From assembly GCF_047496725.1 (NCBI RefSeq), contig NC_132985.1:7023001-7087000 (forward strand): a DNA stretch of 64,000 nt. Reading direction: 5' to 3'. Positions 1 to 12,249 of the stretch are shown one piece after another. This stretch comes from Anoplolepis gracilipes. Its lineage: Eukaryota; Arthropoda; Insecta; Hymenoptera; Formicidae. The first letter of the stretch is position 1, and each line of letters starts with the position of its first letter. Both the position numbers and the translations under genes were made by a program. The notes under the pieces are model-generated. The model did no database searches and was not told where the DNA came from. It was given only the letters and a program-made list of their open reading frames with translations.

Positions 1-186
1 AATTCAGAAGATATAATTTCACACAAAATGCTTATACGTTATAATAATCGAAGGTTTCGAAATAGGAATGAGATTTTGCAAAGGGATGATGATACCGATC
101 AATCTGATGCTAAAACGTTTATTCAAGAATTCAGTCAGCGATTAGAGAAGGAAAATATTAGTAGGGGTAAAGGTCGATTTTTCTAA
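1..186 (+). CDS. 3' partial exon of an unidentified gene
   Basis: An open frame runs from base 1 to a TAA stop at 184-186 and encodes about 61 residues. The C-terminal tail is highly charged, rich in Arg, Asn, Glu and Asp (a DDDTDQSD stretch, then EFSQRLEKENISRGKGRFF). It has no internal ATG start that would make it a sensible whole gene, and it is less AT-rich than the DNA after it. It is therefore best read as the last exon of a gene entering from the left. An AATAAA-like signal follows at about 200. I do not recognise the family. It could also be a chance open frame, as the length alone is not decisive. Confidence 0.45.
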   Translation, partial: NSEDIISHKMLIRYNNRRFRNRNEILQRDDDTDQSDAKTFIQEFSQRLEKENISRGKGRFF

Positions 187-1329
187 TTAAACTACAAACA
201 ATAAATTTAGAAAGTATTTAATGCAGGAAATAATTTTATAACGAATTGATATCGTTAGGTACTTATTTTTGATGATTTTACTTATATATATTTATATTAT
301 GTCATCTGGGTACATCTTTAAAAATTTAATATTTTCTAAATCTATTTGCAGTATCTTCGAGCACATAATTAGCACATAATTCTAGTGTATTCGTTTTTTT
401 ATTTGCGATTCGTTAGAACTGTTTTCCAGAAGTGGGGGTGCTGGTTTAACGGCAAGTCAGCACCCCCATCTTTAATGTTATTTTCCTATTGAAGTGTAGA
501 AGCACAAAATTTGCGCTTAGGGCAACTAATTAGCACTTAATTTTGCATTATATCCGAATCCGATTTTTCATGGTGGGAGTGCCAGGTTAATGAAGGTGTC
601 AAACCAGACCTTATATGGAAAACTCTTCTTCATCTCTTGCTAGAACATGCAGATTTGTTTACTTGATGTCGGTATTTTTAATTAATAAAAGTTTCTTAAG
701 CTCTACGTTTAAAATATTCATATTTTATTTTACGCGTGTGAAATTAATAATATAATAAAAACTTAAATGTTATTAACAAAAAAAAATTTGTAAAATAACA
801 AATTTATTTTGAGTCTCATCCGCATAAATATAATTTTTAAATGTTTTCAATTTCTAATTTAATATCTTAAACTCATTTTTTCGCTTATGTTTAAAAAAAT
901 AAATATATTTTAATCGACAGAATTAGAATTTTAATGTCTTTTTAATATTAACATTTAGCCTACCGTCTGAAATGAGAATATGCAGAAAAGATTACATACT
1001 AGCCAAATGATGACACTTTATGGAACACTAATCATTTTTTATGTAGCTGTTATAATCAAAATTTCTACAAGCAATGAAGTCAAAATGTTACAACTGTACT
1101 CAGTCTATCCTACTAAATTCGTCAAATTGAGAAACTCATTATAAACTTCAAATATATATGTGAAAAAGTTTTATTGAATATTTTTGTGGCACAAATTATA
1201 TTACAATACAAGTGTTTTCTTTGCATGATAAATAACAAATATGTTTTCAAGTTTAAATATACATGGAACATATAATTTAGAGCTTTAGAAAATTTAATTT
1301 TATAAAGGCTGCCAGATCTATACAGAATA
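187..1329. other. AT-rich intergenic DNA, no gene seen
   Basis: No coding exon or RNA gene is visible. A short inverted pair around 425-475 (both arms contain GGGGGTGCTG or its complement CAGCACCCCC) looks like a small hairpin or the remnant of a foldback element. The rest is A/T-rich simple sequence. Confidence 0.5.
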
Positions 1330-1484
1330 GGACTTTAAGTCAATAAAGACCAATAAAGGTACAAATAATGGCACCATCTTATGTCCCCCTAGAAACCATA
1401 CAACTTTTGTCTGAAACATTTTTTCAAATTTTCCATATTTTTCGAGATATTTCACTGGAGGAATTAAAATGGGACACCCTGTAT
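1330..1484. repeat. Dispersed repeat ending in GGGACACCCTGTAT
   Basis: The segment with GAAACCATACAACTTTTGTC at about 1390-1410 is found again at 15113-15262, in the same order (caccat...tatg..cccc..gaaaccatacaac, then a TTCGAGATAT). It ends with GGGACACCCTGTAT at 1471-1484, a terminal motif shared by several foldback elements in this window. It interrupts the P450 3'-flank homology, which begins directly after it. Confidence 0.6.
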
Positions 1485-2400
1485 GTATCACACTTACAAT
1501 TTTGCTTTTCGTGTTACATTTTACTGTTTTGTATTATATTTTACTTTTATTGTTTGTATTATCGTTGGAAAATGTTATGAGTAATTTTTATAAGTAACTT
1601 TTACAATTAGTTTTAGAAAGATATTTATAATATAAAATTATATATAATTATTATTATATCTAAATATTTACATATTTAAATAAGTGTAAATCTTTCTCTA
1701 CTTTTTAATTTTGAGTTATCCATGTATAATTTTGATGTACACTTTTATATATCAGTGTGAAAATTAAATTCCATCAAAATCTCTATAAATCGAATTTTTT
1801 CGCGTATATCGTCCAACGTCTTCTGTCTATCCGACCGATATTTTTTTGTCTCGCGATTAATACACGAAGAAAAGAAGGGAAATAAAATAACAACACGCAA
1901 ATTCGAAATATAACCGAAGCTAACATAACGCGGATTATTACAAAATTATTATTATTAGAGCCCCACATTAATTAAATAAATTATTAAATTAAACATTAAG
2001 AAAAGATGAATCGTGAAATCTACCAGACGTAACAAAATCTGTATGTATTAGTTGAATGAGAAAAGTATCTTTTTTGTTTCTTATTTGCATCTGCACAATC
2101 ATGCTCGCGAGAAATCGAACAATTACGTATATCTAGTATAAGAAGAATATAAACATATAGCATCATTTAGTAGACACGATTGATCAATTTCTCCGATTTA
2201 TTATCGTATAAAATTAAATGCATTGGGAACATAATTGAGATATGCATTAAGGGTCGAAAGGAGTAACGGAGAAATTCCAACGTCATAATTCTCAATTTTG
2301 AGAAATGAACTCTTATTCGATGCATTGATATACCAGTGTACGCACAAACACCATTACATTGCAAAAAAGATAAAAATCCCCAAAAAAATGTTACACGTGT
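1485..2400 (+). repeat. P450 3'-flank repeat, copy a (no P450 in front)
   Basis: The stretch starting with acacttacaattttgcttt matches the DNA directly downstream of the P450 stop codons at about 35907 and 17395, including the ATCGTTGGAAAATGTT and TTGAGTTAT..CATGT blocks. No P450 exon lies to its left. The second half (about 2060-2350) is similar to 2990-3240. Confidence 0.6.
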
Positions 2401-3640
2401 AAGTAACACTTAACATTTTATAAGTAACTTTTATAAATTAGTTTTAGAAAGGTAATTATGTACGTATAATTATACATTATTATATATCTAAATATTTACG
2501 TATTTAGATATATATACTTTCTAAATCTTTCTAAAATAATTCATAAAAGTTACTTATTAAATGTTAACTGTTACTTACACGTGTAACATTTTCTCTTTTG
2601 ATTTTTGATGATATAAATAATGAAAGTAAAATGTAATAGAAAAGAGTAAAATATAATTAAATACAAATCTTTCTGTATTTTTTAATTTTGAGTTATTTAT
2701 GTATAATTTTAATGTACATTTTATATTATTGTCAAAATCAGTTTCTGTCAAAACCTCTATAAATGGTATTTTTTTTCGCTCTCGAAAACTTGTCAACTTG
2801 GTAAATTGAATTAATTTCTATTTCCTTAAGATTCGAATTAGCAAGGTTCGACTGTATTAAAAATAAATAATTGAAAAAAATAAGTTAATTAAAAATATTC
2901 AAAAAGAGTGTATATAAAATTTATTTACATTTTATATTTTTATATTTGTAACAATAGCATATATGTATTATTAAAAATTGAATATAGAGAATGATGTCTT
3001 TCTTTTTCATTTGCATCTACGCAATCATGCTCACGAAAAATCAAACAATCACGTATACATAGTATAAAAAAACATAAACATTTGACATCATACTACATCA
3101 TTTACTAGACACATGATTGATCAATTTCTCCGATTCCTTATCGTATGAAATTAAATGCATTCGGAACATAATTGAGATATGGATTAATGGTCGGATTAGT
3201 GGACAAGAATAACGGAGAAATTCCAGCGTCGTAGTTCTCATATTAAAAAATAAACTTTTATTTGATGTATTGACATGTCTGTATACGCACAAACACCATT
3301 TCATTGCAAGAAAGATAAGGATGACGTTATTGCCTGCATTGATTCTCAATTCGGACCAGCTGGGATTGAAAGTCTATAATTCATGTTAAGTACATTATAA
3401 ATATTGTATATATATGGATTGAATGGAGATTGTGTATTTATATTGTATATTCATATATTTCTTTATTTATTTATGGTTCCGTGCATGTGAAGATTTCGGA
3501 GACATAACGTTAAATGCCAGGACTTTTATTTATCGGGCACGGTATCAATTTGTTTAAATATATATGTGACAAAAATCAAATTAACTTCTACACGTTGTAT
3601 AACAGGACTGATATTCATGATGATACAAGCTGAAATGGCA
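2401..3640 (+). repeat. P450 3'-flank repeat, copy b
   Basis: This 1.2-kb stretch is nearly identical to about 9660-10920, which lies downstream of P450 copy 1. Both contain the same short reading frames, the TTGACAACTTGG-type block, and the GATTGATCAATTTCTCCGAT block. It is also a diverged tandem duplicate of 1485-2400. High identity to the 9.7-10.9 kb copy suggests a recent duplication or gene conversion. Confidence 0.75.
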
Positions 3641-3922
3641 ATATACATTATTGCAGAAGAAAAAAATTAATAATACAGAAAATCAGTAAAAAAACGACGG
3701 CAGTAGGAGAAAATGTGATACAGAAGAGTAGACGAAAGGAAACAAACAACAAAAATAAATTAAGAAACAGGCATTTATATAAGTTCTTCCTTCTTCTAAA
3801 TTTCATTTATGTTGATGTAAGTTTAACTTGAATGAAATATTTGACATGCAAACTTACTTTCTATAATTATTACATTAAATAAAAATTTATGTAAAATTTT
3901 CTGAATAATTTCTGATTTCAGT

Positions 3923-4120
3923 ATTATGCATTTATATGAATTTTTGCATTTATACACTGATATTATGTTAAATCTAGGAAAAGACAACGATACTGTGGTG
4001 AATTATAATAATTATGTATTTGGTGAGATCGGATCCCACATTATTGAAGAAAGTGACACACTGTGTCGCTTCAATAACATTATGACGAAATTTTATTTTG
4101 AATATTTAAATGGACAATAA
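3923..4120 (+). CDS. Candidate terminal exon or small ORF, hypothetical
   Basis: A 64-codon frame from ATG 3926 to TAA 4120 follows a plausible splice acceptor (TTTCTGATTTCAG at about 3910-3922). The peptide has mixed composition (LYTDIMLNLGKDNDTVVNY..., ending YFEYLNGQ) instead of the low-complexity residues typical of chance frames in this AT-rich DNA. I do not recognise it and see no upstream exon that must join it. It may be a relic exon, a transposon fragment, or chance. Confidence 0.25.
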   Translation: MMHLYEFLHLYTDIMLNLGKDNDTVVNYNNYVFGEIGSHIIEESDTLCRFNNIMTKFYFEYLNGQ

Positions 4121-4780
4121 TAAAAAACAGTTCTTATCAATCCTAGAGGGACTCAGTCACTATTAAAAAAGTTCTTTGTAATAAAATATATTTTTTAGCC
4201 TATTGATGCAACGAATTTATAACCATATATTCTTTCACATTAGAGTTTGTTGATGTACCTAAAACTTTTTTATAGTACCTAGATAGTACAAAATACTATT
4301 TACATAAATACTTTGTAAAAAGTACTGGTTTTTTCTGAACAAACAATTATATTGTAATTACAGCAGTTATCAAAATAATTAGCCAGATAATGGACAACAA
4401 TTGAATAAGTGATATGATATTTTGCAATTTCGTTGAACATACTTAATTGATAACGAGAAAAAACCTTGAATTTCATTTATTTCTTGCTCATATCGCAAGA
4501 AAACTTTGTATACAATTTTCTTTTTGTCTAGAAAAATTTAAAATAAGAAGTTTATACATTTTATAGTATTATCTTAGATTTGTAACAGAAATAATAAAAT
4601 ATTAATTATATTGTAAATAATCAAGAATCAATTGATATCAAAGAAGTTGACAAGACAAAACAAAGTATGTAGTTGTTTATTGTAAAATCCTTCAAAGATG
4701 ACATAAGGAAAAAGAATAAAGATTAGTCATTTCTCTTTAGCGTCATAATACTTTATTACTGTGTATAATATGACATTAGG
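4121..4780. other. Intergenic DNA upstream of P450 copy 1; left part of duplication unit
   Basis: From about 4560 the sequence (tatagtattatctt...) matches the starts of the equivalent upstream regions at about 11877 and 23230, so the tandem unit appears to begin here. The stretch about 4340-4505 matches 22995-23130 only in inverted orientation. No gene is seen. Confidence 0.5.
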
Positions 4781-4786
4781 CAAGAG

Positions 4787-5030
4787 ATCTGAATAGTTCA
4801 TTTGGTAAAAGGAGCTCCCGGAAAAGCAACAGATTTCTAATTTAATTTCCAAATCAGTCACTCTTGCATTACAATATTTTTCAAGTCCGAAAAAATATTG
4901 TTTACAAACAATCATTTTTTGTGTTGAAGGATGTTCTGAATGCCTTACACAGAGTATGACAGCTACTGCCACGGATGAATAATTGCTACAGCGTGTCTCA
5001 ATCAGTATCATTTTCTCCTACATGCACTTT
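4787..5030 (+). repeat. Decayed tRNA-derived SINE, unit 1
   Basis: This is the diverged partner of the SINE-like block at 12423-12670 and 23861-24105. The tRNA-like head (atctgaatagttc...ctcccggaaaagcaac) has lost its B box. The body still aligns (AACAATCATTTTTT, GAATGCCTTAC, GACAG..ACTGCCACG, CAGTATCAT). Its presence in all three units at the same distance from the P450 start shows it inserted before the tandem duplication. Confidence 0.55.
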
Positions 5031-5715
5031 TGTTTTCATTACTTGGATTTTTTTAAAGATTACTTTGATCAAGAGTGTGCTCCTTTGTAAAAAAGGTATT
5101 GATATTTGCAATTGCATTAATTTTTTTATAAATTCAGGATTCTTTAAATAACTTTACACATTTTGATAATAATAGATTATTTATTAAGTGAGTTTTTAAT
5201 AAATAATATAATGCAAAATTATCATTTTGCTTATTACTAAATTAGTAAAAAATTATTTAAAAAAATATATATAATGCATAAATATTATTTATTACAAGAG
5301 TTTTTAAGTCCTAATGTTTAAATACCTTAATCAAATAATGCTGTAAAATTAAAATTTTATTAAAGAAAATCGATTTTATACATAATTATTTATAATAGAA
5401 TATTTTCTATATTTGACTAATAAAATAGTCTTTTTAATCAACGCAACGAGAAGAAAAAACTAATAAAATTCAGCAATAATTTCTCTAGTAAGTTCAATGT
5501 TTAATTAATTTCTATTTATTCGTTTAGCTCCTTTCTCATGTATTTTACAAGAAACTTATAATTTAAAATGACTACAATAAATAATTACAAAAATCGACGA
5601 ATATCTTTGTAATATTTTGCATTTTCTATAATTGTAATCAAATGTTATCGAATTTTATAATTATAATGAAATGTAATAAAATACTTATTTCTATTTCCTT
5701 TAGACAGAAGTTATA

Positions 5716-8700
5716 ATGGTACTCGCGGAAGTAATTGTTACTTTTATCGCTACTTTGATTATTATATATACTTATTATAAGTATGTGTTGCTCAGTTACT
5801 GGCGCAAAAAAGGTGTCTTTTATGTAGAGCCTGTTGTGCCAACTGGTAATATCGGATCCTTAATAACTAGCAAAGTATCATTTGGTGAGTATTCCTATAA
5901 TATAATGAATTTATTTGCACGTGCAATCTTTTACTTTGTTCGCTCTCTTCTTTATCATATTTGAAACGAGAAATAGTAGAATTGAACAAAAGAATTTTTT
6001 AACAGACGAGTTTTTTTACGACCTCTACGTAAAATATAAAGATCATCGTGCTTTTGGAATATATATATTTTTCAAGCCAAGTCTCGTAATCACCGATCCT
6101 GATCTTATTCGGGTAGTGCTGACAAAGGAATTCAAAAATTTCCATAATCGCGGTATATTTTCCAACGAGAAGGTTGATCCATTGAGCGCTAATTTGTTTG
6201 CACTGTCTGGGAAGAAGTGGCGAAATTTGCGCGTCAAAATGACACCCACCTTCACTTCGGGAAAAATAAAACAGATGTTTGCGATTCTGAAGATATGTGG
6301 CAAAGAATTGGTGAACAGCCTTAACAGCGTGGCTCAAGCAGGAGATCGCATCGAGATAAAAGATTGGTTTGGAAGGTAAGATTAACAAAAATTCTTGTAT
6401 ACATATACATATACGCTACGCACAAAAATATTGGGAATACTTTTTATACGTCAAAAAATGGGTTATTTTTATACTGTTGCAACTCAGTGAAAAATCATCT
6501 GTAGAAAAATAAAAAAAAAAAATATTTTGAAGTTTGAAGTTTTAACTTTAACGCGCTATCGATAGTTTAAAAAATTTTTGTATTTTCTTTATTTTATGAA
6601 TTAAAAAAAAACACATTGCTTTGTCCCTTAAAGTTATGTATGTTTGAAACTCTACAGCTTGATGAGAAAAATTGTCTCGATGAATTTAAGTCAAATTTCA
6701 TAAGGTACAGTGTTTTCCTACAAAATGCTTTTGTTAAAACTTTCCTACGACTTTTTTGACCGAATTATATAATTTAAAAACTAAACTTGTATTTTTCAAT
6801 AATATTGTCAATACTCAGTGAAAAATCATTGTATGAAAATTGAAAAAAAAGCATTTTAAAGCTTAAAGTTTCAGTTTTAACTTGCTGTCGATAATTTTTT
6901 AAAATATTTTGATCTTTTTAGTCCTATTCTCCAAACAAGAAACACTGTTCTTTTCCTTAAAATTACATATTTTTGACATACTGCAGTTCTTAAAAACTAT
7001 TTTTCTCGAAAAATATAAGTCAAGTTTCTTAAAATACAACATTTTTTCTACAAAATGCTTTTTTTAAAATTTTTCTATAAATTTTATTATAAATACAGGT
7101 TTAGTTTTTAAATTATGTAATTCGGTCAAAAAAAATCGTAGGAAAGATTTAAAAGAAGCATATTTGTAGGTATAAACATTGTACTATATGAAACTTGACT
7201 TAAATTAATCAAGACAATTTTTCTCATCAAACCGCAAAGTTTCAAAGATACATAATTTTAAGGAACAAAGCTATGGGGTCCTTTTTAAAGCATAAAATAA
7301 GGAAAATACAAACATTTTTGAAACTATAGCGCATTCAAGTTAAAACATCAAACTTTAAAATATTTTTTTTTGAACTTTTCTACATGACTTTTCACTGAGT
7401 TGCAATTGTTTCAAAATAACCCATTTTTTGACGTATAAAAAGTGTTCCCTACATTTTTGTGCGTAGTGTGTATATATATAAATGTAAAGAAAAACTTTTT
7501 AATACTGAATTATGGTAATTTATTGAAAATTTGTAGGTATACCACGGATATAATTATGTCGATAGCTTTTGGAGTCCAATCTAATTGTATAAAAGAAGGC
7601 GATAATGAGTTTCGATATTGGGGAAAGAAAATCTTTGAATTGCATCCTTTTTGGCGCGCCTTATCTGCGTTTGCGCCCCAAGTACTGAATTTCTTTTCCA
7701 TCCCTATAATTGACCGAGGAGTCACCAAATTTTTGACGAAAACATTTCGAAACAATGTGGAATATAGACAAACGCATAACATCGTCAGGCATGACTTTAT
7801 GAATTTACTCATACAACTTATGGAAAAGGGCTATGTTGAACCCGAAGATATCAATGATATCGACAAATCTCGTAAATATATAACTATATATTTGTTTTTA
7901 ATTAATAATTTTTATTTTTCTATCGCACTCATCTTGTCCTTTAAAACATAATATATAGAATATGTAGCATTTTTTAAACTAATACGTATTTCTACGTATA
8001 CATTTACGTGTATTTCTTTTTTTAATTAAATATAAGCAATATGTATATATTAAAAATTTACAAAAAATCGAGATTATAGTATAAAGTATTTTATTTGTAC
8101 ACAGCATCCACAAACATAAATAGGCTCACATTTTTACAAGCAGCTGCGCAAGCTTTTGTCTTTTTCGCCGCTGGCTTCGAAACTTCTTCGACCACAGCAA
8201 CGTTTTGTTTATACGAATTAGCTCAACAGCAGGACTTGCAAGACAAACTTCGCAATGAAATTGACGAAATATTAAAAAAGCATGGCGAACTGACGTACAA
8301 TGCTGTAAACGAAATGACATATCTTCACAAAGTTATAAACGGCAAGTTTATTGTCTGTATAATAATAAAATCGGGAGCAAATTATATTCTTATTAATCTT
8401 TCAGATTAAGTTTCCTTTACAACCAAATTAAAAATTTTACTTATAACCAAGAATTTATACACATCTTGATGTTTTATAATTTATATATTATATTTAAATA
8501 TACATGTATTACACACAATAGTATCCGAATATATATTTCAGAGTATTATTTCTACACTTTTTTTATACATTGCAGAAACTATGAGGAAATATCCACCTAT
8601 ACCTTTTTTAAATCGCATCTGTACCGAGGAAATAAATCTCCCAACAACAAATATCCACGTGCCAAAAGGGATGACAATCAGTATACCGATACTTGGATTA

Positions 8701-9509
8701 CATCGAGATCCATCGATATATCCAGATCCCGATAAATTTGATCCTGAACGATTTAATGAAGATAAGCTAGCATCCAGACATCATTATGCTTATTTGCCAT
8801 TCGGAGAAGGCCCACGAGTTTGCATCGGTGAGAATAAGTAAACCTTTTTGTATCTAATTTGTAAAAAATCTGTTGATATTTGTTTTTTACAAATTTCATT
8901 TTTTTAATTTTTTATATTGTATATTGTTCACAGTAATTTTTTATTAAATTAATAGTAAGAGAAACATTAATTAATATTTATATTTCGAAATTTGTAACGT
9001 AAAAAATTCAATATTTTATTTATTGTATTGTAAATATATATATATATATATATATATAAATGCATTTTAGAAAAAAATTTTATAGAAATTTTTGGGGTTA
9101 TTTTTATTTACTCTATGTACCCACGAGAGATTGCTCACCTTTTCCACGACGCTCTGTATACATATTGCTTTAAAAATATTTAAAAATCTATTTTTAATAT
9201 ATTTTCTTTATAATTAAAAATGTTTTGTAAAGTTGACAGCAAGTAAATTATCTCCCATTATCTTATTAATAACAAAAGTAAAGTCTTATAATTATATTAT
9301 AAAGTCTTACTATCGTTATTACTTATTAGTATTAATTTTCAGGTGCGAGATTTGGCTACATACAAACTAAGGTTGGACTTGTAAATCTTCTATCGCGATT
9401 CAAGTTTAATCTTGACCCTCGAACTACAGTTCCGATAATTTCCGATCCAAAAAGCAGTGTACTTGCGGCCAAAGATGGTATATATCTTACTATCAAGATA
9501 AGAAATTAA
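5716..9509 (+). CDS. Cytochrome P450, CYP6-like (CYP3 clan), copy 1
   Basis: Heme-thiolate monooxygenase, expected to be anchored in the ER membrane and to oxidise lipophilic compounds with NADPH-P450 reductase; the substrate is unknown. Six exons: 5716-5884, 6006-6375, 7537-7871, 8105-8341, 8576-8827, 9343-9509; they join in frame to 509 residues, normal for CYP6. Visible features: an N-terminal membrane helix (about 5-27), helix C WRNLR (128-132), helix I AAGFETSS (313-320), ExxR as ETMR (371-374), PERF (427-430), and the heme loop FGEGPRVCIG (446-455, Cys453). Intron 4 has a GC donor (G|GCAAGT); this is needed to make the Glu of ExxR. Intron 2 carries a foldback element. The CYP6 family call rests on remembered family patterns; the subfamily (CYP6AS would be the hymenopteran guess) is unproven. 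Confidence 0.93.
6413..7470. mobile_element. Foldback element in intron 2 of P450 copy 1
   Basis: The left end (CTACGCACAAAAAT...) and right end (...ATTTTTGTGCGTAG) are inverted copies, and the complementarity continues inward for nearly 400 bp (for example GACGTATAAAAAGTGTTCCC against its partner at 6430-6460). The middle (about 6806-7080) is a diverged direct copy of the left arm, starting at ACTCAGTGAAAAATCAT. The flanks are TA-rich, so a TA target duplication is possible but cannot be proved. No coding capacity: a non-autonomous DNA element. Confidence 0.8.
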
Positions 9510-9539
9510 TAAGCACTTTTTAATATTTCAGTTTATTTA

Positions 9540-10930
9540 TCTAAAAAATATCATATATGTATCACAATTACAATTTTGTTTTTGTGTTATATTATATTTA
9601 TGCTTTTTTATTATATTTTACTTGTATTATTTATATTATCAAAAATCAAAAGAAAATGTTACACGCATAAATAACAGTTAACATAATACATAAAGTAACT
9701 TTTATAAATTAGTTTTAGAAAGATAATTATGTACGTATAATTATATATTATTATATATTATTATATATTATTATATATCTAAATATTTACGAATTTAGAT
9801 ATATATACTTTCTAAAATAAATCTTTCTAAAATAATTCATAAAAGTTACTTATAAAATGTTAACTGTTACTTACACGTGTAACATTTTCTCTTTTGATTT
9901 TTGATGATATAAATAATAAAAGTAAAATGTAATAGAAAAGAGTAAAATATAATTAAATACAAATCTTTCTGTATTTTTTAATTTTGAGTTATTTATGTAT
10001 AATTTTAATGTACATTTTATATTATTGTCAAAATCAGTTTCTGTCAAAACCTCTATAAATGGTATTTTTTTTCGCTCTCGAAAACTTGTCAACTTGGTAA
10101 ATTGAATTATTTTCTATTTCCTTAAGATTCGAATTAGCGAGGTTCGACTGTATTAAAAATAAATAATTAAAAAAAATAAGTTAATTAAAAATATTCAAAG
10201 AGAGTGTATATAAAATTTATTTACATTTTATATTTTTATATTTGTAACAATAGCATATATGTATTATTAAAAATTGAATATAGAGAATGATGTCTTTCTT
10301 TTTCATTTGCATCTACGCAATCATGCTCACGAAAAATCAAACAATCACGTATACATAGTATAAAAAAAACATAAACATTTGACATCATACTACATCATTT
10401 ACTAGACACATGATTGATCAATTTCTCCGATTCCTTATCGTATGAAATTAAATGCATTCGGAACATAATTGAGATATGGATTAATGGTCGGATTAGTGGA
10501 CAAGAATAACGGAGAAATTCCAGCGTCGTAGTTCTCATATTAAAAAATAAACTTATTTATTTGATGTATTGACATGTCTGTATACGCACAAACACCATTT
10601 CATTGCAAGAAAGATAAGGATAACGTTATTGCCTGCATTGATTCTCAATTCGGACCAGCTGGGATTGAAAGTCTATAATTCATGTTAAGTACATTATAAA
10701 TATTGTATATATATGGATTGAATGGAGATGTGTATTTATATTGTATATTCATATATTTCTTTATTTATTTATGGTTCCGTGCATGTGAAGATTTCGGAGA
10801 CATAACGTTAAATGTCAGGAATTTTATTTATCAGGCACGGTATCAATTTGTTTAAATATATATGTGACATAAAAATCAAATTAACTTCTACACGTTGTAT
10901 AACAGGACTGATATTCATAATATACATTAC
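9540..10930 (+). repeat. P450 3'-flank repeat, copy c
   Basis: This follows the stop codon of P450 copy 1. It starts like the other 3' flanks (tatcacaattacaatttt) and from about 9660 is nearly identical to 2401-3640. It contains no gene. Confidence 0.7.
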
Positions 10931-10964
10931 GTAGGTCGAAATCCTCCGATTTTTGATTAATTTT

Positions 10965-11140
10965 ACTAGACTAAAGCCCGACTACACACAGACATTATTA
11001 TAAATTAAGTGAGACGTAAATATGTATCCATTTATATCTTTTTTCTAAATAAATAAGGACAGACACATATCTAATTGTAAGTTTTTTAAAATCAAAATAA
11101 CGTTGGTGTAATCAGGCGTAAATTATATGATCTTCATCAA
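10965..11140. mobile_element. MITE-like inverted repeat, related to 28456-28627
   Basis: The ends are imperfect inverted copies: agcccgactacac..agacattatt at the left, and aaataacgttggtgtaatcaggcg at the right. The same type of ends (GCCTGATTGCATCAACATT) occurs in a better preserved copy nested in the CACTA element. No coding capacity. Confidence 0.5.
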
Positions 11141-11429
11141 CACTGATTTCTTCGTAACTCTAGAAAACTAATGTTATTTTGCGATTATACATATCGTGGA
11201 AATCGAACCTCACATTTCACGTCGCAGAAGCAAAGTTCGAATTTAGCTACATTAAAAAAAAAATATGTGGTTCAAAAAATTGCAAATTAATTTTTTTTAA
11301 CAAATATGTATTTTTTTACACTAATTGATGTGTCTCATTATTCTGTGCATAAAATATTAATATTATTGATTGTATGTATCTATTATTTTTATCATTTTAT
11401 TATGTTAAATGATAAAAATAACAGATACA

Positions 11430-11880
11430 TACAACCAATATACAGGATGTCCCATAATTCGCGCCCCACCCGTCAGGTACAGGTAGAGGGAGTCAAACTG
11501 AACATAAAAGTTCTCTACCATTTTGCGATTTTCGCAATAATTATTAAAATATTAATTAAAAACGCTTAGCATATGCTGAGTGCTTTATACGGCGTGCGCT
11601 CATATGCTAAGTGTTTTTAATTAATATTTCAATAATTATTGCGCAAATCGCAAAATGGTAGAGGACTTTTATGTTCAGTTTGACCTGCTCTATCTACTCT
11701 AGGAGAGGTGGGGCGATTATTACCGGACATCTTGTAGATATGTATAATATTGTTTGCTAAGCGTTTTTAATTAATATTTTAATAATTATTGCAAAAATGG
11801 TATAAGATTTTTTTGTTCAGTTTACTGTGCCCTACCTGCTCACGAGCGTTGTTGAGGGTGTTCCGGGACACCCTGTATAG
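11430..11880. mobile_element. Foldback element plus an extra half copy
   Basis: About 11443-11742 is a palindrome. ATGTCCCATAATTCGCGCCC at the left and GGGGCGATTATTACCGGACAT at the right are the diverged ends, and the arms share TGAACATAAAAGT and TACCATTTTGCGATTT. The centre is near the paired CATATGCTGAG / CTCATATGCTAAG. A third half copy (about 11757-11880) follows and ends with GGGACACCCTGTATA. No reading frame of note. Confidence 0.75.
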
Positions 11881-12249
11881 TATTATCTTTGATTTAGTTA
11901 TACATAGCAGGTATATTAATTATATCTAAATAATTAAAGAATCAATTAATATAAAAAAACACAAAGTTATTTTTAAAACAAAATATGTAGTAGTTTATTG
12001 CAAAGTTATTTAAAGATTAAATAAGCAAAACGAAAGATTAGTTGTCGTAAGTTTATTTATAAATCTGTATCTAAAAGCGGATAACTCGATGTTTATTGCA
12101 CACGTTTGTATTCTTTAAAAGTTTTGTTGGACCTTGACCTTTCAGAATTCAGCTATCATTTGGCAAATAAGATAAAACGCAATATTCTGGAGTAATGCTG
12201 TAGTTATCTATATCTAGTATGGATTTCTATATTTTGATAATATGTGCCG

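Noticed and set aside
5999..6388. Antisense frames opposite P450 exons (also 7510-7812, 15979-16188, 27245-27454)
   Set aside because: Shadows of the coding exons on the other strand; the P450 frame explains the lack of stops.
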